Assembly (NCBI GenBank): GCA_964401455.1
Contig: CAYNYI010000041.1
Span: 1-24,380, forward strand
DNA: 24,380 nucleotides
Direction of reading: 5' to 3'
Source: CAYNYI01 sp964401455
Lineage (GTDB): Bacteria > Fibrobacterota > OXYB2-FULL-49-7 > CAYNYI01
The position numbers were made by a program, and so were the translations under genes. The notes beneath the pieces were generated by a model. That model was not told the origin of the DNA. It made no database searches and was given only the letters and a program-made list of their open reading frames with translations. Numbering within the stretch: the stretch's first letter is position 1; the number at the start of each line of letters is the position of its first letter. Of the stretch, positions 23,587 through 24,380 are shown in pieces.

Positions 23587-24380
23587 TTATACCTGCTTCC
23601 TGTATGAGCATTCAATAAAAACCCTCGTGCCATCACCGACCTCTTCGCCGGGAGCCGGAATCTGCCGGACAACTGAGCCCCCTCCCCTTACTACAGCTTT
23701 TAAGCCGAGGGAGTAAACAACCCGTACCGCCTCCCGAAGGCTAAGGCCTTTTAAGGAGGGCACTCCCACTTTGTCATTACTTTCACTGAGAAAGACAAAT
23801 GCAGTGTCTCCTCTGTTCATCCTCGCGCCCGAAGGAGGCGACTGAGCTCTTATCGTACCGCCTTTCCCATTAGTAATAAGACGGATCCCGTTTGTTTCGG
23901 CATACGCGGCCGCCTCTGAAGCGTCCTCTCCTTTGAAATTTCTCAGGATTATTATTTCCGGATCTCCTGTTCCGTTTTCGGGTTTAACGGGAACACTTTT
24001 TATTCCGGAGAGAAGCCTGGTTTTCTTCATTATCTCTTTGAATATAGGGCCTGCCGCCTTCCCGCCCGAATGGACTTTCCTCGGATCATCAAGAAGTACC
24101 ATGCAAACATATTCTGGTGAATCTACAGGCATAAAGCCTATAAAACTTGAATAAAAGCGGTCACTCAGGTAGGTTTTATTTGCTTTATCAATTTTCTGCG
24201 CTGTGCCGGTTTTTCCTCCTATAGAGCATCCTTCTATGGCAGCGGGTCTGCCGGTTCCGCTGTCAACAACACCTTTCAAATGCATCCTAAGCTCGGAAGC
24301 AGTACGGGGAGCTATGACCTGCCTTATGGCGAACGGGCGGTTTTCGCTTACGAGATTACCCCACGGGCCTATTATTCGCT
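23587..24380 (-). CDS. ftsI: Class B penicillin-binding protein (FtsI-like) C-terminus with two PASTA domains, partial
   Basis: The frame is open from the right edge to TAA at 23587, giving 263 C-terminal residues; the N-terminal part is outside the window. The transpeptidase KTG box is at 54-61 of the visible part (GGKTGTAQ), followed by typical FtsI/PBP2 sequence FYSSFIGFMPVDSPEY. Two PASTA-like domains follow: about 141-198 (with IRAQSPPSGARMNRGD) and 203-257 (VGVPSLKGLSLREAV, then IPAPGEEVGDGTRVFI). The enzyme cross-links septal peptidoglycan alongside FtsW. PASTA tails on FtsI are typical of Gram-positive PBP2x and SpoVD and less usual in diderms. Position directly before murE is the classical dcw arrangement. 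Confidence 0.93.
   Translation of the reverse strand, partial: RIIGPWGNLVSENRPFAIRQVIAPRTASELRMHLKGVVDSGTGRPAAIEGCSIGGKTGTAQKIDKANKTYLSDRFYSSFIGFMPVDSPEYVCMVLLDDPRKVHSGGKAAGPIFKEIMKKTRLLSGIKSVPVKPENGTGDPEIIILRNFKGEDASEAAAYAETNGIRLITNGKGGTIRAQSPPSGARMNRGDTAFVFLSESNDKVGVPSLKGLSLREAVRVVYSLGLKAVVRGGGSVVRQIPAPGEEVGDGTRVFIECSYRKQV

Overview
The window looks like chromosomal DNA from a diderm, peptidoglycan-making, probably flagellated bacterium. The evidence is an MurE with the DNPR motif associated with meso-diaminopimelate, a flagellin behind a sigma-28-like promoter, and a complete-looking run of division and cell-wall genes. GC content is moderate, and TTG starts are used next to good Shine-Dalgarno (SD) sequences. 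A sugar ABC permease with a huge extracytoplasmic insertion and a DUF4159 protein with an embedded FlgD-like Ig fold suggest a PVC/FCB-type or candidate-phylum lineage. That placement is inference; no rRNA or tRNA is present to test it.

Layout. (1) 1-2451, minus strand: a MalG-like sugar ABC permease followed by a truncated, probably solute-binding, protein. (2) 2560-5127: a membrane-anchored GAF/SpoIIE-type PP2C phosphatase (minus) divergent from a STAS anti-sigma-factor-antagonist-like protein (plus); together they could form a partner-switching module. (3) 5138-5998: a metallophosphoesterase (minus), convergent with the STAS gene. (4) 6103-7054: an orphan flagellin gene (plus) with a sigma-28-like promoter and a structured leader that can bury its SD. 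(5) 7099-8815: dnaA (plus) with a near-consensus housekeeping promoter, a long leader holding DnaA-box-like repeats and a possible 22-codon upstream ORF. (6) 8945-10861: a TonB-like/DUF4159/FlgD-Ig protein (plus). (7) 10821-24380, minus strand: the dcw cluster in transcription order ftsI (partial, PASTA-bearing), murE, murF, mraY, murD, ftsW, murG, murC, ftsQ-like, ftsA, ftsZ, then a possible small Cys-rich ORF.

The dcw genes from ftsI to ftsQ overlap or nearly touch, so they are probably one translationally coupled operon. They supply UDP-MurNAc-pentapeptide (murC, murD, murE, murF), lipid I and II (mraY, murG), polymerisation and cross-linking at the septum (ftsW, ftsI), and the cytoskeletal ring (ftsA, ftsZ). 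murB and ddl, often found between murC and ftsQ, are absent here.

The most unusual items are the flagellin leader hairpin, the three-part DUF4159 protein, the repeat-bearing insertion in the ABC permease, the dnaA leader, and the small Cys-rich ORF after ftsZ. No CRISPR array, insertion sequence, rRNA or tRNA was seen.
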